From Micromonospora profundi (GTDB lineage: Bacteria > Actinomycetota > Actinomycetes > Mycobacteriales > Micromonosporaceae): DNA of 64,000 bases. The position numbers and the translations under genes were made by a program. This document shows, in pieces, positions 1 to 8,490 of this stretch. Where the stretch lies: NCBI RefSeq assembly GCF_011927785.1, contig NZ_JAATJK010000001.1:1736001-1800000 (forward strand), written 5' to 3'. The notes under the pieces were generated by a model. The model saw only the letters and a program-made list of their open reading frames with translations. It was not told the origin of the DNA and searched no databases. Position 1 is the stretch's first letter, and each line of letters opens with the position of its first letter.

Positions 1-103
1 GGCCGTAGTCCTTTGTCACACCGTTGAGGCGGATCTGCGTACCGGCCCGCGGCGCAACGGATTCGGGCGCGGGCGCGACAGTGGGGGACGGCGTTGCAGG
101 CAT
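1..103 (-). CDS. ABC transporter ATP-binding protein, N-terminal fragment
   Basis: Only the first 34 codons lie in the window; the rest is beyond the left edge. From the ATG at 103 the product has a Pro/Ala-rich start followed by IRLNGVTKDYG. This matches the first beta strand and the aromatic A-loop residue of a PotA/MalK-type importer ATPase. It starts 8 bp after the stop of the PotC-like permease, so it is very probably the energising subunit of the same importer operon. The Walker motifs and any substrate-binding protein are outside the window, so the family call rests on this short match plus context. Confidence 0.7.
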   Translation of the reverse strand, partial: MPATPSPTVAPAPESVAPRAGTQIRLNGVTKDYG

Positions 104-111
104 GCGTACTC

Positions 112-981
112 CTAACGGGTCTTTCCTCGGCTACCCACGAACTGCAGGACGAGGCAGATGATGGTGACCGCGGTGACCACGAGGCTGGATGACGCGGCGA
201 TCGTCGGGTCGATCTCGACGGTGACGCTGTTGTACATCTGCACGGGCAGCGTCTGGAACAGCGGAGAGCGCAGGAAGAGGGCGATGACGACCTCGTCGAA
301 CGACGTCACGAACGCGAAGATGGCGCCCGTGATGATGCCCCTGCTGATCAGCGGCATCGTCACGCGCAGTAAGGTGCGGTGCGGTGGGGCGCCAAGTGAC
401 GCCGACGCGCGCAGCAGCTTCGGGTCGAACCCGCCGAGCGCGCTCGTGACCGACACCAGCACGAACGGCACGGCTATCGCGGCGTGCGCGAGCACGTAGC
501 CGGTGATGGTCCCGACGAGCTGCCACTTCAGGAAGGAGATGTAGACAGCCACCGCGATGACGATCGCCGGCGTGACGATCGAGATCATCAGTACGGTCCG
601 CGCGAAACGCGCCAGCCGCCCGGTCAGGTTGTGCAGGCCCAGCGCGGCGGCTGTCCCCACCACTGTCGCGAGCGTTGCCGAGAGCACTGCCACAAGCACC
701 GAGTTGCGCAGCGAGGTCAGCCACACCGGGTTGGTGAAGAAGTTCTCGTACAGCTTGAGCGAGAAACCCTTCGGCGGGAACTGGAACGTCGACGCGGAGC
801 TGAAGCTCATCGGGATGACGATGAGGGTGGGGAGGATGAAGTACAGCCCGACGAGGATCACGATGGCGGTCAGCCACCACGGGATCGGGTCCACCCCCCG
901 TGCGCGTCGGCGGGTGCGGCGCGGGCGGGGCGCCGTCGTCTCGCCCGCCTCCGTCTGGATGTCACGCAACGCGCGGGTCAT
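112..981 (-). CDS. ABC importer permease, PotC-like
   Basis: The 289-residue inner-membrane subunit has a basic cytoplasmic N-terminus and about six membrane segments, the first near residues 35-58. The permease EAA loop is visible as LLRASASLGAPPHRTLLRV, where it would contact the ATPase. Length and layout fit the second permease of spermidine/putrescine or opine-type importers. The ATG overlaps the stop of the upstream permease by 4 nt (ATGA, 978-981), so translation is coupled. The open frame continues upstream of 981, but that part is a shadow of the neighbouring permease. The substrate cannot be read from the sequence; the divergent catabolic operon suggests it is the compound degraded there. 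Confidence 0.88.
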   Translation of the reverse strand: MTRALRDIQTEAGETTAPRPRRTRRRARGVDPIPWWLTAIVILVGLYFILPTLIVIPMSFSSASTFQFPPKGFSLKLYENFFTNPVWLTSLRNSVLVAVLSATLATVVGTAAALGLHNLTGRLARFARTVLMISIVTPAIVIAVAVYISFLKWQLVGTITGYVLAHAAIAVPFVLVSVTSALGGFDPKLLRASASLGAPPHRTLLRVTMPLISRGIITGAIFAFVTSFDEVVIALFLRSPLFQTLPVQMYNSVTVEIDPTIAASSSLVVTAVTIICLVLQFVGSRGKTR

Positions 982-1892
982 GGCTGATCCTTCGTACGAG
1001 TGGCGGCGACGACGCCGATAGCCGAGATGGTGCCTCCGAGGCGGTTCGCCCAGGCGACGAGCACGAGGGTGACGACGAGCACGAGCATCCCCAGCGCGCT
1101 GGCACCGGCGAAGTCGAGGAGCTGGGTCGTGCGCTGGCCGAGCAGTTGGGCGACGAGCGACTGCTGCGGCGAGCCGAGCAGGGCCGGCGTGACGTAGAAG
1201 CCGAGGCTCAGGGTGAAGACGAGGATCAGCCCGGCCACGACGCCGCCGCGCGACAGCGGCCAGTACACCTTCCAGAAGGCCCTGAGGGGATGCGAGCCGA
1301 GCCCGCGCGCGGCCAGCAGCAGTCGCCTGTCGATGCCGCTGAGCGCACTGAACAGGGGCAGCACCATGAACGGGAGCAGTACCTGGCTCATGGCGATCGT
1401 CACCCCGCCGACCGTCCCGTACAGGACGATGTCCAGGCCGAACTGCTCCAGGAACGAGTGCACCGGACCGTTGCGCTGCAAGATGATGATCCACGCGAAG
1501 TTGCGGGCCATCACCGACGTCCAGAACGGGATCAGGACGATCACCAGGAGGACGCCGCGCAGTCGCGGTCCGACCCGGGTCATGAGGTACGCGTACGGGT
1601 AGCCGAGCAGGAAGGCGATGACGGTGACCATTGCCGCCGTCATCGCGGTGCGGGCGAGCACCCGCAGCGTCACCCCGTCGGTGAACAGCGTCTGGTAGTG
1701 CTGGATCGTCCAGTCCGGACTTCCGGCGCTGCGGACGAGGCTCTGGCCGAGTGGGACGAGCAGGATCACGGTGATCAGTGCGAACGCCGGCACGAGCAGG
1801 AGCCACTGCGGGCTCGGGGTGCGCCGCCTCGCGGGACCTGGCATCTTCACGTCCGCCTTCCGCCCGTCATCCCGGGCTCGTGTGTCCTGCAT
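978..1892 (-). CDS. ABC importer permease, PotB-like
   Basis: A 304-residue multispanning permease with a cytoplasmic tail of about 30 residues, a first membrane helix near residues 30-50 and an EAA loop (LLLAARGLGSHPLRAFWKV) in the C-terminal half. It is the first permease of a Pot-type pair with the next gene. Its ATG at 1892 lies 3 bp after the IclR-family regulator stop, which makes regulator, permeases and ATPase one leftward transcription unit. A second ATG at 1845 (MPGPARR) is possible and would remove 16 residues before the first helix. The family is secure; the substrate is unknown. Confidence 0.87.
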   Translation of the reverse strand: MQDTRARDDGRKADVKMPGPARRRTPSPQWLLLVPAFALITVILLVPLGQSLVRSAGSPDWTIQHYQTLFTDGVTLRVLARTAMTAAMVTVIAFLLGYPYAYLMTRVGPRLRGVLLVIVLIPFWTSVMARNFAWIIILQRNGPVHSFLEQFGLDIVLYGTVGGVTIAMSQVLLPFMVLPLFSALSGIDRRLLLAARGLGSHPLRAFWKVYWPLSRGGVVAGLILVFTLSLGFYVTPALLGSPQQSLVAQLLGQRTTQLLDFAGASALGMLVLVVTLVLVAWANRLGGTISAIGVVAATRTKDQP

Positions 1893-1895
1893 GGG

Positions 1896-2681
1896 TCAGC
1901 TCGCAACCAGCGAGCCAAGGGTCTGCGCCGCCTGCTCGAGCGCGTGGACGCGCTCGGTCGACTGGTCCGCGGGGCGCAACATCGCTGTCGTGCCGAGAAG
2001 CGCCATCGCGGCCTGGACGTTGCGGGTGGCGAAGACGGGTACCGCCACCGACACGAAGCCCTCCCGGTCGAGGTCGGCCCAGGCGACCCGGTGGCGCCGT
2101 ACGTCGACAAGCGCGTGCCGCTCCACTGCGGCCTCGGTCGGGGTGAGCCGCTCGTGTGCGCGGGCCACAGCGGCCGGGTCGGACTGGAATGCCAGGAGGA
2201 CGCGGGTCTGCGCCGCCCTGTGTTCGAGCACGGTGCCGACGCGCACGGTGAGCACGATTGTTGCCTGGTTGGCCTCCTCGACGAGCGTCACCACAGCGCC
2301 TGACCGCCCGAGGAAACTCAGCACCGAGGTGAGCCCGGTCCCGTCCGAGAGCTGACGCATGACCGCGGGCGCGAGGGTGAGGATCTGCTGGCGCACCGAC
2401 ACCAGCGCGGAGAGCTGGTCGAGCAGTGGTCCCGGTCCGAATGCGGTGTTGAGGAACCCGGCACGCTGCAACGACTGGAGATACCGGTGCGCTGTCGTCC
2501 GGTTCAGGCCGAGCCTGTCTGACACGAGCGCCGGCGTGAGGCTGCCGGTGTCCTGGTCGAGGAGCGCGAGCACGCTCGCGGCGCGATCGATCGACTGGAT
2601 GGTGGCCGTCCGGGACGGACCGGCGGGGAGGTCCTGCCTGCCGGTGCGGCGTGCGCGATGGCCGTGACGCTCGCCGCTCAT
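1896..2681 (-). CDS. IclR-family transcriptional regulator
   Basis: A 261-residue protein with an N-terminal winged helix near residues 25-90 (IQSIDRAASVLALL, then LGLNRTTAHRYLQSL as recognition helix) and a C-terminal IclR effector domain ending near residue 255. The ATG at 2681 is preceded by GGAGG with 9-nt spacing; the longer open frame to 2876 has no comparable site. It is the first gene of the leftward importer operon and diverges from the catabolic operon starting at 2920, the usual arrangement for a local regulator responding to a pathway metabolite. Control of both directions from the intergenic region is inferred. The effector is unknown. Confidence 0.9.
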   Translation of the reverse strand: MSGERHGHRARRTGRQDLPAGPSRTATIQSIDRAASVLALLDQDTGSLTPALVSDRLGLNRTTAHRYLQSLQRAGFLNTAFGPGPLLDQLSALVSVRQQILTLAPAVMRQLSDGTGLTSVLSFLGRSGAVVTLVEEANQATIVLTVRVGTVLEHRAAQTRVLLAFQSDPAAVARAHERLTPTEAAVERHALVDVRRHRVAWADLDREGFVSVAVPVFATRNVQAAMALLGTTAMLRPADQSTERVHALEQAAQTLGSLVAS

Positions 2682-2751
2682 CTCACACCGCCTCCGGGAG
2701 TCACGTCGGGCATGTGTCGTGCATGTGTCCGTGCTGTGTCGCAAGTAGAGC

Positions 2752-2880
2752 AGTCGAAAGTTCATAGGGCAACCCTCAACTTCGTATTGTGAACAGCCGT
2801 CGGTGCCTCCGGGTGGTCTGGAGTGCGCTCGGGGCTGTGGACACACATGAGCGTGATCCGTATATTGAACTTTCATTACG
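2752..2880. promoter_or_regulatory. Divergent promoter region with repeated elements, candidate IclR operators
   Basis: This stretch is clearly less GC-rich than its surroundings. It contains GAAAGTTCA (2756-2764) and its exact inverse TGAACTTTC (2866-2874). It also contains a direct pair, CGTATTGTGAAC (2783-2794) and CGTATATTGAAC (2859-2870), 76 bp apart. The right-hand copy reads as TGAA-CT-TTCA, a dyad of the size bound by IclR dimers. Placement between the importer and catabolic operons suggests control of both. A good ribosome-binding site (AAGGAGGT) precedes the ATG at 2920. Confidence 0.5.
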
Positions 2881-2919
2881 CATCCCGAACACGCACCACC
2901 GACTCAAGGAGGTACTCGC

Positions 2920-3840
2920 ATGTCCGTCGCCGAGGAGACGCGCACGCCGACGCCCGGGCTGCTCAAGGTGCTGGACGGCGCCGTCGACCTCCATTGCCAC
3001 TCCGGTCCGAGCCCTTTCCCCCGCCGCTTCGACCACGTGGAAGCGTCGTACGACGCGGCCCGGATCAACATGCGCGCCATCCTGTGCAAGTCGCACCACC
3101 ACAACACCGTGATGGATCTGCTCGCCATGCGAACGCAGCTGGCGAACGCGCCGACGCCCATGTACGGCGGGGTGGCCCTCAACTCCGAGGTCGGCGGCGT
3201 CAACCCGTCGGCGGTCGCGGTGGCGATCAACATGGGTGGCCGCTGCGTGTGGGGGCCGACCGTGTCGGCGGGTCAGCACATCCGCGCCCACAGCCACGAC
3301 GACGGTTTCCCGAGCGCCACAGGCAACCTCTACGAATCCGAGGTGTCGATCTTCAACGCCGCCGGTGACGTGTCCGAGGAGGCGGACCTCGTCACCCGCC
3401 TGGTCGCCGACGCCGGAATCCTGCTGACCGGGGGCCACCTTGACGGCGAGTCGATGTCCGCCTACTTCAAGACGGCAAGCGCGAACGGGGTCAAGCGCAT
3501 CCTGCTGCACCACCCCGACTTCATCGTCGACGTCTCCGAACCCGACATCGAGACGATGCTCGGCTACGGCGCGTTCGTCGAGCACGAGCTCTCGATGTAC
3601 CACCCACAGGTGCCCGCACCCCGCTGGCCCATCGAGCGACTCGTCGACTGGATCAACAAGATCGGCCCGGAGCGCACAGTGCTCGACTCGGACCTCGGTC
3701 AGCAGGGCAACCCGCTCCCTGTCGACGCGTACATCCTGATCGTCCAGCAGTTGCTCGACCACGGCATCTCCGCCGCCGCCATCCGCCAGATGATCTGCCG
3801 CAACACCGCCTACCTGCTCGGTCTCGAGGAGACCAACTGA
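2920..3840 (+). CDS. DUF6282-type metal-dependent hydrolase
   Basis: A 306-residue protein resembling the DUF6282 family, an amidohydrolase-like TIM barrel. Probable metal ligands are visible: DLHCHSG near residue 23 (HxH at the end of strand 1), KSHHH near residue 62, GGHLDGES near 172, LLHHPDF near 192 and DSDLGQ near 256. No signal peptide is present, so it is cytoplasmic. The ATG follows AAGGAGGT, and the stop overlaps the next ATG by 1 nt. It opens the seven-gene catabolic operon, so it may hydrolyse or lactonise the first intermediate. No member with this context is known to me, so the exact reaction is unassigned. Confidence 0.8.
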   Translation: MSVAEETRTPTPGLLKVLDGAVDLHCHSGPSPFPRRFDHVEASYDAARINMRAILCKSHHHNTVMDLLAMRTQLANAPTPMYGGVALNSEVGGVNPSAVAVAINMGGRCVWGPTVSAGQHIRAHSHDDGFPSATGNLYESEVSIFNAAGDVSEEADLVTRLVADAGILLTGGHLDGESMSAYFKTASANGVKRILLHHPDFIVDVSEPDIETMLGYGAFVEHELSMYHPQVPAPRWPIERLVDWINKIGPERTVLDSDLGQQGNPLPVDAYILIVQQLLDHGISAAAIRQMICRNTAYLLGLEETN

Positions 3841-4781
3841 TGCGTACGGCTGAGAAGGTCATCATCACCACGGCGGTGACAGGCTCGGTGAACGTTCCCT
3901 CGCAGAGCCCTCACCTGCCGCTGTCGGCGGCGGACGTGGCGCAGGCCGCAGTCGAGGCGGTGGAGGCCGGCTCGGCAATCGTGCACATCCACGCCCGGCA
4001 TCCGGACGGGCGGCCCGCCTTCGAACCCGAGATCTTCGAGCAGATCATCCCGCGCATCACCGAACGCACCGACGCCGTCATCAACATCACCACCGGCGGT
4101 TCGTCGGCGATGACGATGGAGCAGCGGCTCGCGGCGGCAGTCCGGTTCCGCCCCGAACTCGCCTCCATGAACATGGGGTCGATGAACTTCGTGTACTCCG
4201 GGATCGCCGACAGGGTGACCGAGTGGCGGTACGCGTGGGAGAAGCCCTACGTGCTCAACACCTACTCCCAGCCGTTCGTCAACACGTTCGACCGCATCGA
4301 GCACACGCTGCGCACGCTCGGCGCGAACGGAACCCGGTTCGAGTACGAGTGCTACGACATCGGTCACCTGTACTCGCTCGCCCACTTCGTCGACCGGGGC
4401 CTGGCCACGCCGCCGCTGCTGATCCAAGGTGTCTTCGGCATCCTGGGCGGCATCGGCGCCGACCACGAGAACCTCGAACACATGGTGCGCATCGCCGACA
4501 AGCTGTTCGGCGACGACTACTCGTTCTCCGCGTTCGCAGCGGGGCGGGACCAGATGCAGTTCGGCACGCACAGCGCCTGGCTCGGCGGGCACGTGCGGGT
4601 GGGCCTGGAAGACAGCCTCTGGATCGGCAAGGGGCGGCTCGCCGAGAGCAACGCGCAGCAGGTCCGCAAGATCCGCGATGTGATCGAGGACCTCGGCAAG
4701 GAGATCGCCACGCCAGCCGATGCCCGCGCGCTGCTCGCGCTGCGCGGCATCGAAACCGCCGAAGGGAGCCCACGCGCATGA
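3840..4781 (+). CDS. BKACE-family (DUF849) beta-keto acid cleavage enzyme
   Basis: A 313-residue TIM-barrel protein of the family containing 3-keto-5-aminohexanoate cleavage enzyme. These enzymes condense a beta-keto acid with acetyl-CoA, giving acetoacetate and a new acyl-CoA, using Zn. The conserved start VIITTAVTG, the metal motif IVHIHARHPDGR near residue 48, NITTGGS near 84 and the loop SMNMGSMNF near 108 are visible. The C-terminal region contains the conserved AGRDQMQFG and VRVGLEDSLW segments. Neighbours imply a beta-keto acid generated by the adjacent dehydrogenases, but BKACE substrates cannot be predicted from family alone. It overlaps the genes on both sides (1 nt and 4 nt). Confidence 0.87.
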   Translation: MRTAEKVIITTAVTGSVNVPSQSPHLPLSAADVAQAAVEAVEAGSAIVHIHARHPDGRPAFEPEIFEQIIPRITERTDAVINITTGGSSAMTMEQRLAAAVRFRPELASMNMGSMNFVYSGIADRVTEWRYAWEKPYVLNTYSQPFVNTFDRIEHTLRTLGANGTRFEYECYDIGHLYSLAHFVDRGLATPPLLIQGVFGILGGIGADHENLEHMVRIADKLFGDDYSFSAFAAGRDQMQFGTHSAWLGGHVRVGLEDSLWIGKGRLAESNAQQVRKIRDVIEDLGKEIATPADARALLALRGIETAEGSPRA

Positions 4782-5689
4782 GTACGTATGCCGCAGACGA
4801 CATCCGGTCGCGCCTGACGACCTCGACCCCCACCCGGGCGGTGGACGTGTCCACGCCCATCAGGCCCGCGCAGTGGATCGAGTTCCACTCCTTCACCCCG
4901 ACGGTGGTCGGGCCGAACGGCAGCAGGACCTGGATCGCCCGCGCCGCCAACCTGGTGATCGCCTACACCGAGGCCAGGGCGGGCGACGTGTTCGCCCGCG
5001 CCGCGCAACCGGACGAGTACGCGGTCCTCATGTACTCGTCCAGCGCCCCCGTCACGGTGTCCACCGCCGGCCGTACGGAGTCGGTGTCCGAGGAGGCGTT
5101 CGTCGTCGTACCGCCGGGCGACAGCGAGATCCGCGTCGACGGCGACGGCACACTCATCCGGCTGTTCTCCAACCGGGCCGAGGACCTGTGCGCGAGTGCT
5201 GTCAACGCCGCGGCGTACGCCGAACCCGACGAGCGGGTGGCTCCACTTGCGCCCTGGCCCGACCCGGTCGGCGGGTTCGCGCTGCGCGTCTACCGGTTGG
5301 CGGACACACCGATCGCCGAGGGCCGGTTCGGTCGCATCTTCCGCACCACCAACCTCATGGTCAATTTCCTCGCCGAGGAGCCGAAGCCCCGCGACGTCCG
5401 CAAGTTGTCGCCGCACCACCACGACGACTTCGAGCAGGTCTCACTGGCCGTCAAGGGCCGTTTCATGCACCACATCCGCTACCCGTGGGGCCCGGACTCG
5501 ACGCGCTGGCGGCCCGACGAGAGCCGTGAGATCGCCACCCCGTCGATCTGTGTCATCCCGCCGCCCACAGTCCACACGACCCAGGGGGTCGGCCCACACC
5601 AGCAGCTCATCGACATCTTCTCCCCGCCGCGCGAGGATTTCTCCGCCTCGGGGTGGGTGTTGAACGCCGACGACTACCCGATGCGGTGA
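4778..5689 (+). CDS. Cupin-fold protein of unknown substrate
   Basis: A 303-residue protein with an RmlC-like look. The C-terminal half carries KLSPHHHDDFEQVSLAVKGRF near residues 208-228, a typical cupin motif with clustered histidines and a Glu for metal. A later HTT near residue 268 may complete the site. The N-terminal half also looks like a beta-barrel (YAVLMYSSSAPVTVS, FVVVPPGDSEIRV) but lacks metal histidines, so a bicupin with one active site is likely. Role inferred from context: isomerase, hydrolase or dioxygenase step in the same pathway. The ATG overlaps the BKACE stop by 4 nt; the in-frame extension upstream of 4778 is a shadow. Confidence 0.7.
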   Translation: MSTYAADDIRSRLTTSTPTRAVDVSTPIRPAQWIEFHSFTPTVVGPNGSRTWIARAANLVIAYTEARAGDVFARAAQPDEYAVLMYSSSAPVTVSTAGRTESVSEEAFVVVPPGDSEIRVDGDGTLIRLFSNRAEDLCASAVNAAAYAEPDERVAPLAPWPDPVGGFALRVYRLADTPIAEGRFGRIFRTTNLMVNFLAEEPKPRDVRKLSPHHHDDFEQVSLAVKGRFMHHIRYPWGPDSTRWRPDESREIATPSICVIPPPTVHTTQGVGPHQQLIDIFSPPREDFSASGWVLNADDYPMR

Positions 5690-6489
5690 CCGGCCTGCCG
5701 GGGCAGTCGAGCCGATTCCGCGAGTCCCTCGCCGACGTCCACGCGCCGGCCCTCGGCACGTGGGTGAAGATCCCGGCGATGGAGATCATGGAGCTGGTCG
5801 CGCTTGCCGGCTTCGACTTCGCCGTCATCGACCTGGAACACTCGCCGATCACGCTGGAATCGGCGTACCAGCTCATCGGTACCGCGCTCTATCTCGGTGT
5901 CGCGCCCCTGGTCCGCGTGCCGGGCACCGACGCGGGTGTGGTGCAGCGGATGCTCGACGCGGGCGCCGAGGGCATCATGATGCCGCACGTCGACACCGTG
6001 GAGCAGGCGCGGGCGGCGGTGTCGCTCGTGCGGTTCCCGCCGCTGGGATCGCGGGGCGTCGGCGCGACGAGTCGAGCCGGCGCGTGGGGTGCCCTCCCAC
6101 GGGCGGACTACCTCCGCTACGGCCAGCAGGAGGTCGTCCTCATCGCGCAGATCGAGAGCGCCGTCGCCGTGCGCAACGCGGGAGCGATCGCCGCCGTCGA
6201 TGGTGTCGACGCGTTGCTCGTCGGCGCCGCGGACCTCTCGGTGAGCGAGGGTCGGACCGAATCCGACCCGGCCATCGCCGCCCTGATAGCGGTGACCATC
6301 GAGCAGGCGCGCGCGGCCGGCGTTCCGGTAGGCAACGCGGGCGGTTCCACGGTGGAGGCCGTCCGTGCGGCAGTGGACGCGGGATTCCGGTTCACGACCA
6401 TGAGCAATGACGCGAGTTTGTTCGGCGCCGCCGCGAAGGCGGCCGTCGACGCGGCCAGGACCGTGACGTACGAGTTGGAGGGTCCATGA
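5686..6489 (+). CDS. HpcH/HpaI-family aldolase
   Basis: A 267-residue class II pyruvate-type aldolase. The family marks are in order: LGTWVKIP near residue 24, FDFAVIDLEHSP near 44, GAEGIMMPHVDTVEQA near 93, the metal Glu in IAQIES near 155, and the loop LLVGAADLSVSEG near 179. Such enzymes reversibly split 2-keto-3-hydroxy (or 2,4-dihydroxy) acids into pyruvate or an analogue and an aldehyde, with Mg or Mn. The aldehyde would suit the ALDH at the end of the operon. The start is taken as GTG 5686, giving a 4-nt GTGA overlap with the cupin gene. An ATG at 5653 would overlap by 37 nt and add a poorly conserved tail. Confidence 0.85.
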   Translation: MTGLPGQSSRFRESLADVHAPALGTWVKIPAMEIMELVALAGFDFAVIDLEHSPITLESAYQLIGTALYLGVAPLVRVPGTDAGVVQRMLDAGAEGIMMPHVDTVEQARAAVSLVRFPPLGSRGVGATSRAGAWGALPRADYLRYGQQEVVLIAQIESAVAVRNAGAIAAVDGVDALLVGAADLSVSEGRTESDPAIAALIAVTIEQARAAGVPVGNAGGSTVEAVRAAVDAGFRFTTMSNDASLFGAAAKAAVDAARTVTYELEGP

Positions 6490-7259
6490 CTGACGCACAG
6501 ACGAACGCTGCGCCGCTGAGCGGCAAGGTCGTGCTCGTCGTCGGAGCGAGCGCGGGGATCGGCGCCGACACGGCGCGCGTCCTGGCCGCCGACGGCGCGG
6601 CGCTGATGCTCGTGGCGCGCACCGAGGGACCGCTCGCCGCGTTCGCCACCGAGCTGACCTCGGCGGGGCACGACGTCGCGTATGCGACCGGCGACGTGTC
6701 GGACGCCCGGGACGTCGCCCGGTTCGTGGACGCCACCGTCGAGCGGTTCGGCCGGCTCGACGGCGCGTTCAACAACGCGGCGATGACGCAGGCCGGCCGC
6801 CTCGACGAGGTCTCCGAACCGGACTTCGACCGGATCATGGCGGTCAACGTGAAGGGCACGTGGCTGTGCATCCGCGAGGAGGTGCGGGTCATGCGGCGAC
6901 AGGGTGCGGGTTCCATCGTCAACGTGAGCAGCATCGGCGGGATGCGCGGCAGCTCCGGCATGGGCGCCTACCAGGCCACCAAGCACGCCGTCATCGGCTT
7001 GACCCGCACCGCCGCCCACGATTTCGGCCCGCTCGGCATCAGGGTGAACGTCATCGCGCCCGGCCCCACCGAGACCCCCATGCTCGCCAAGACCCGGCTG
7101 GCCATCCCCGGCGGTGTGGAGGCGCGGGTCGCCGCCACGCCGCTGCGCAAGGTGGGAACCGGAACCGAGGTCGGTGCCACGGCGGCATTCCTGCTCAGCG
7201 ACCGGGCCAGTCACCTCAGCGGCGTCGTGCTGCCCGTCGACGGCGGTTTCAGTGCCTGA
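6486..7259 (+). CDS. Short-chain dehydrogenase/reductase, classical SDR
   Basis: A 257-residue NAD(P)-dependent oxidoreductase with the full classical set: cofactor motif VGASAGIG near residue 19, NNAA near 97, catalytic Ser in NVSSIGG near 149 and YQATK near 163, then the post-catalytic APGPTETPM. The C-terminus GVVLPVDGGFSA is typical of FabG-like members. It is coupled to the genes on either side (4-nt overlap before, 8-nt overlap after). In this operon it probably interconverts a hydroxy and keto intermediate, perhaps making the keto acid for the BKACE enzyme; that step is inferred. Confidence 0.9.
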   Translation: MTDAQTNAAPLSGKVVLVVGASAGIGADTARVLAADGAALMLVARTEGPLAAFATELTSAGHDVAYATGDVSDARDVARFVDATVERFGRLDGAFNNAAMTQAGRLDEVSEPDFDRIMAVNVKGTWLCIREEVRVMRRQGAGSIVNVSSIGGMRGSSGMGAYQATKHAVIGLTRTAAHDFGPLGIRVNVIAPGPTETPMLAKTRLAIPGGVEARVAATPLRKVGTGTEVGATAAFLLSDRASHLSGVVLPVDGGFSA

Positions 7260-8490
7260 CCCGGGAAACTGCACCGTCGGGACCCTCCGGCTCCCCGCGC
7301 AGGTGCACTTCGGGTACGGCGCGCGGGCGCAACTGCCGGAGGCCGTCGGTGTCCACGGCCGGCGGGTGCTCGCCGTCGTCGACCCGTTCCTCGTGCGGAC
7401 CCCGTTCCTCGACGACACCGTCGGCGCGCTCACCGCGGCCGGGCTCGACGTGCGCGTCTACTCCGACATCACACCGGAGTTGCCCGTCGACACCCTGGAC
7501 ACCGCCGCCGCGACGGCCCGGGCGTACGGCGCCGACGTCATCCTCGCGATCGGCGGCGGAAGCGCGCTCGACGCGGCCAAACTGATCGCGCTGCTCTGCG
7601 CCCACGGCGGCCCGCTCAGCCGGTACTACGGCGAGAACCTCGTGCCCGGCCCGGTGGTCCCGATCGTGGCGGTGCCGACGACGGCCGGCACCGGCTCGGA
7701 GGTGACACCCGTGGCCGTCGTGTCGGACCCGACGCGGGACCTCAAGGTGGGCATCTCCAGCCCGTTCCTGGTGCCGGTAGCGGCCATCGTCGACCCGGAG
7801 CTCACCATCGGGTCGCCCGCGACGGTGACCGCGTACGCCGGCATCGACGCGCTCGTGCACGCTGTCGAGTCGTACACGGCACGGCCCTTCGACCTCGACT
7901 GGTCCGCTCGCCTGCCGGTGTTCACAGGTCGCAACGCCCTCGTCGACGGCATCGCGCTGCGCGCCGCGGGGCACCTCGGCCCGTGGCTGCCGCTGGCCGT
8001 GCGGGAGCCCACCGATCGGCGTGCGCGCCAGGAGGTCGCCATGGGCGCGCTGCTCGGGGGGATCGCGTTCGGCTCGACCGGCACCCACCTGTGTCACGCC
8101 CTGCAATACCCGATCGGCGCGCTCACCAGGACCCCCCACGGGCTCGGCACGGGCCTGATGCTCCCGTACGTCCTCGACGCTCTGCGCGTCGATGCCGACG
8201 TCGCCGAGCGGACCGCGACGCTCGGCGCCGCGATCGAGGGGATCCCGCCCGGTGAGGCCTCCGCCGAGCGGACCGTCGCCCGGATCGCGCGGATCAACAG
8301 CGAGATCGGCGTGCCCGCGAGCCTCGCCGACATCGGCGTCGAGCGCGCGCACCTGCCGCGGCTGGCCGACCTGGCACTCGGTTCGACACGCCTGATCGCG
8401 ATAGCCCCTGTCGCGCCGTCGCGGGAGCTGCTGCTAGACATCCTCGAACGCGCCCACGCGGGAGCCCTGGCGGATCGGAGTGCCAAATGA
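7252..8490 (+). CDS. Iron-containing alcohol dehydrogenase
   Basis: A 412-residue group III (Fe-ADH) dehydrogenase. The NAD-binding GGGS appears as ILAIGGGSALDAAKL near residue 100, followed by the substrate loop PTTAGTGSEVTP near 144. The metal region GIDALVHAVESY near 198 supplies two ligands (Asp and His), and further histidines sit in GTHLCHALQYPIG and TRTPHGLGTG near residues 281-305. The GTG start at 7252 lies inside the SDR gene (8-nt overlap), and the stop overlaps the ALDH start by 4 nt. The probable role is oxidising a primary alcohol to an aldehyde passed to the ALDH. Confidence 0.9.
   Translation: MPDPGNCTVGTLRLPAQVHFGYGARAQLPEAVGVHGRRVLAVVDPFLVRTPFLDDTVGALTAAGLDVRVYSDITPELPVDTLDTAAATARAYGADVILAIGGGSALDAAKLIALLCAHGGPLSRYYGENLVPGPVVPIVAVPTTAGTGSEVTPVAVVSDPTRDLKVGISSPFLVPVAAIVDPELTIGSPATVTAYAGIDALVHAVESYTARPFDLDWSARLPVFTGRNALVDGIALRAAGHLGPWLPLAVREPTDRRARQEVAMGALLGGIAFGSTGTHLCHALQYPIGALTRTPHGLGTGLMLPYVLDALRVDADVAERTATLGAAIEGIPPGEASAERTVARIARINSEIGVPASLADIGVERAHLPRLADLALGSTRLIAIAPVAPSRELLLDILERAHAGALADRSAK

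Noticed and set aside
112..1806. Reading the PotC-like permease as a 564-residue protein
   Set aside because: The extra N-terminal part is antiparallel-free shadow coding within the PotB-like gene, Arg/Pro-rich and without membrane segments; the ATG at 981 with ATGA coupling is the sensible start.
2776..3762. 328-codon leftward open frame opposite the DUF6282 gene
   Set aside because: Antisense shadow of a well-conserved protein-coding gene in high-GC DNA; its composition (Arg/Val/Gly/Asp rich) matches no family.
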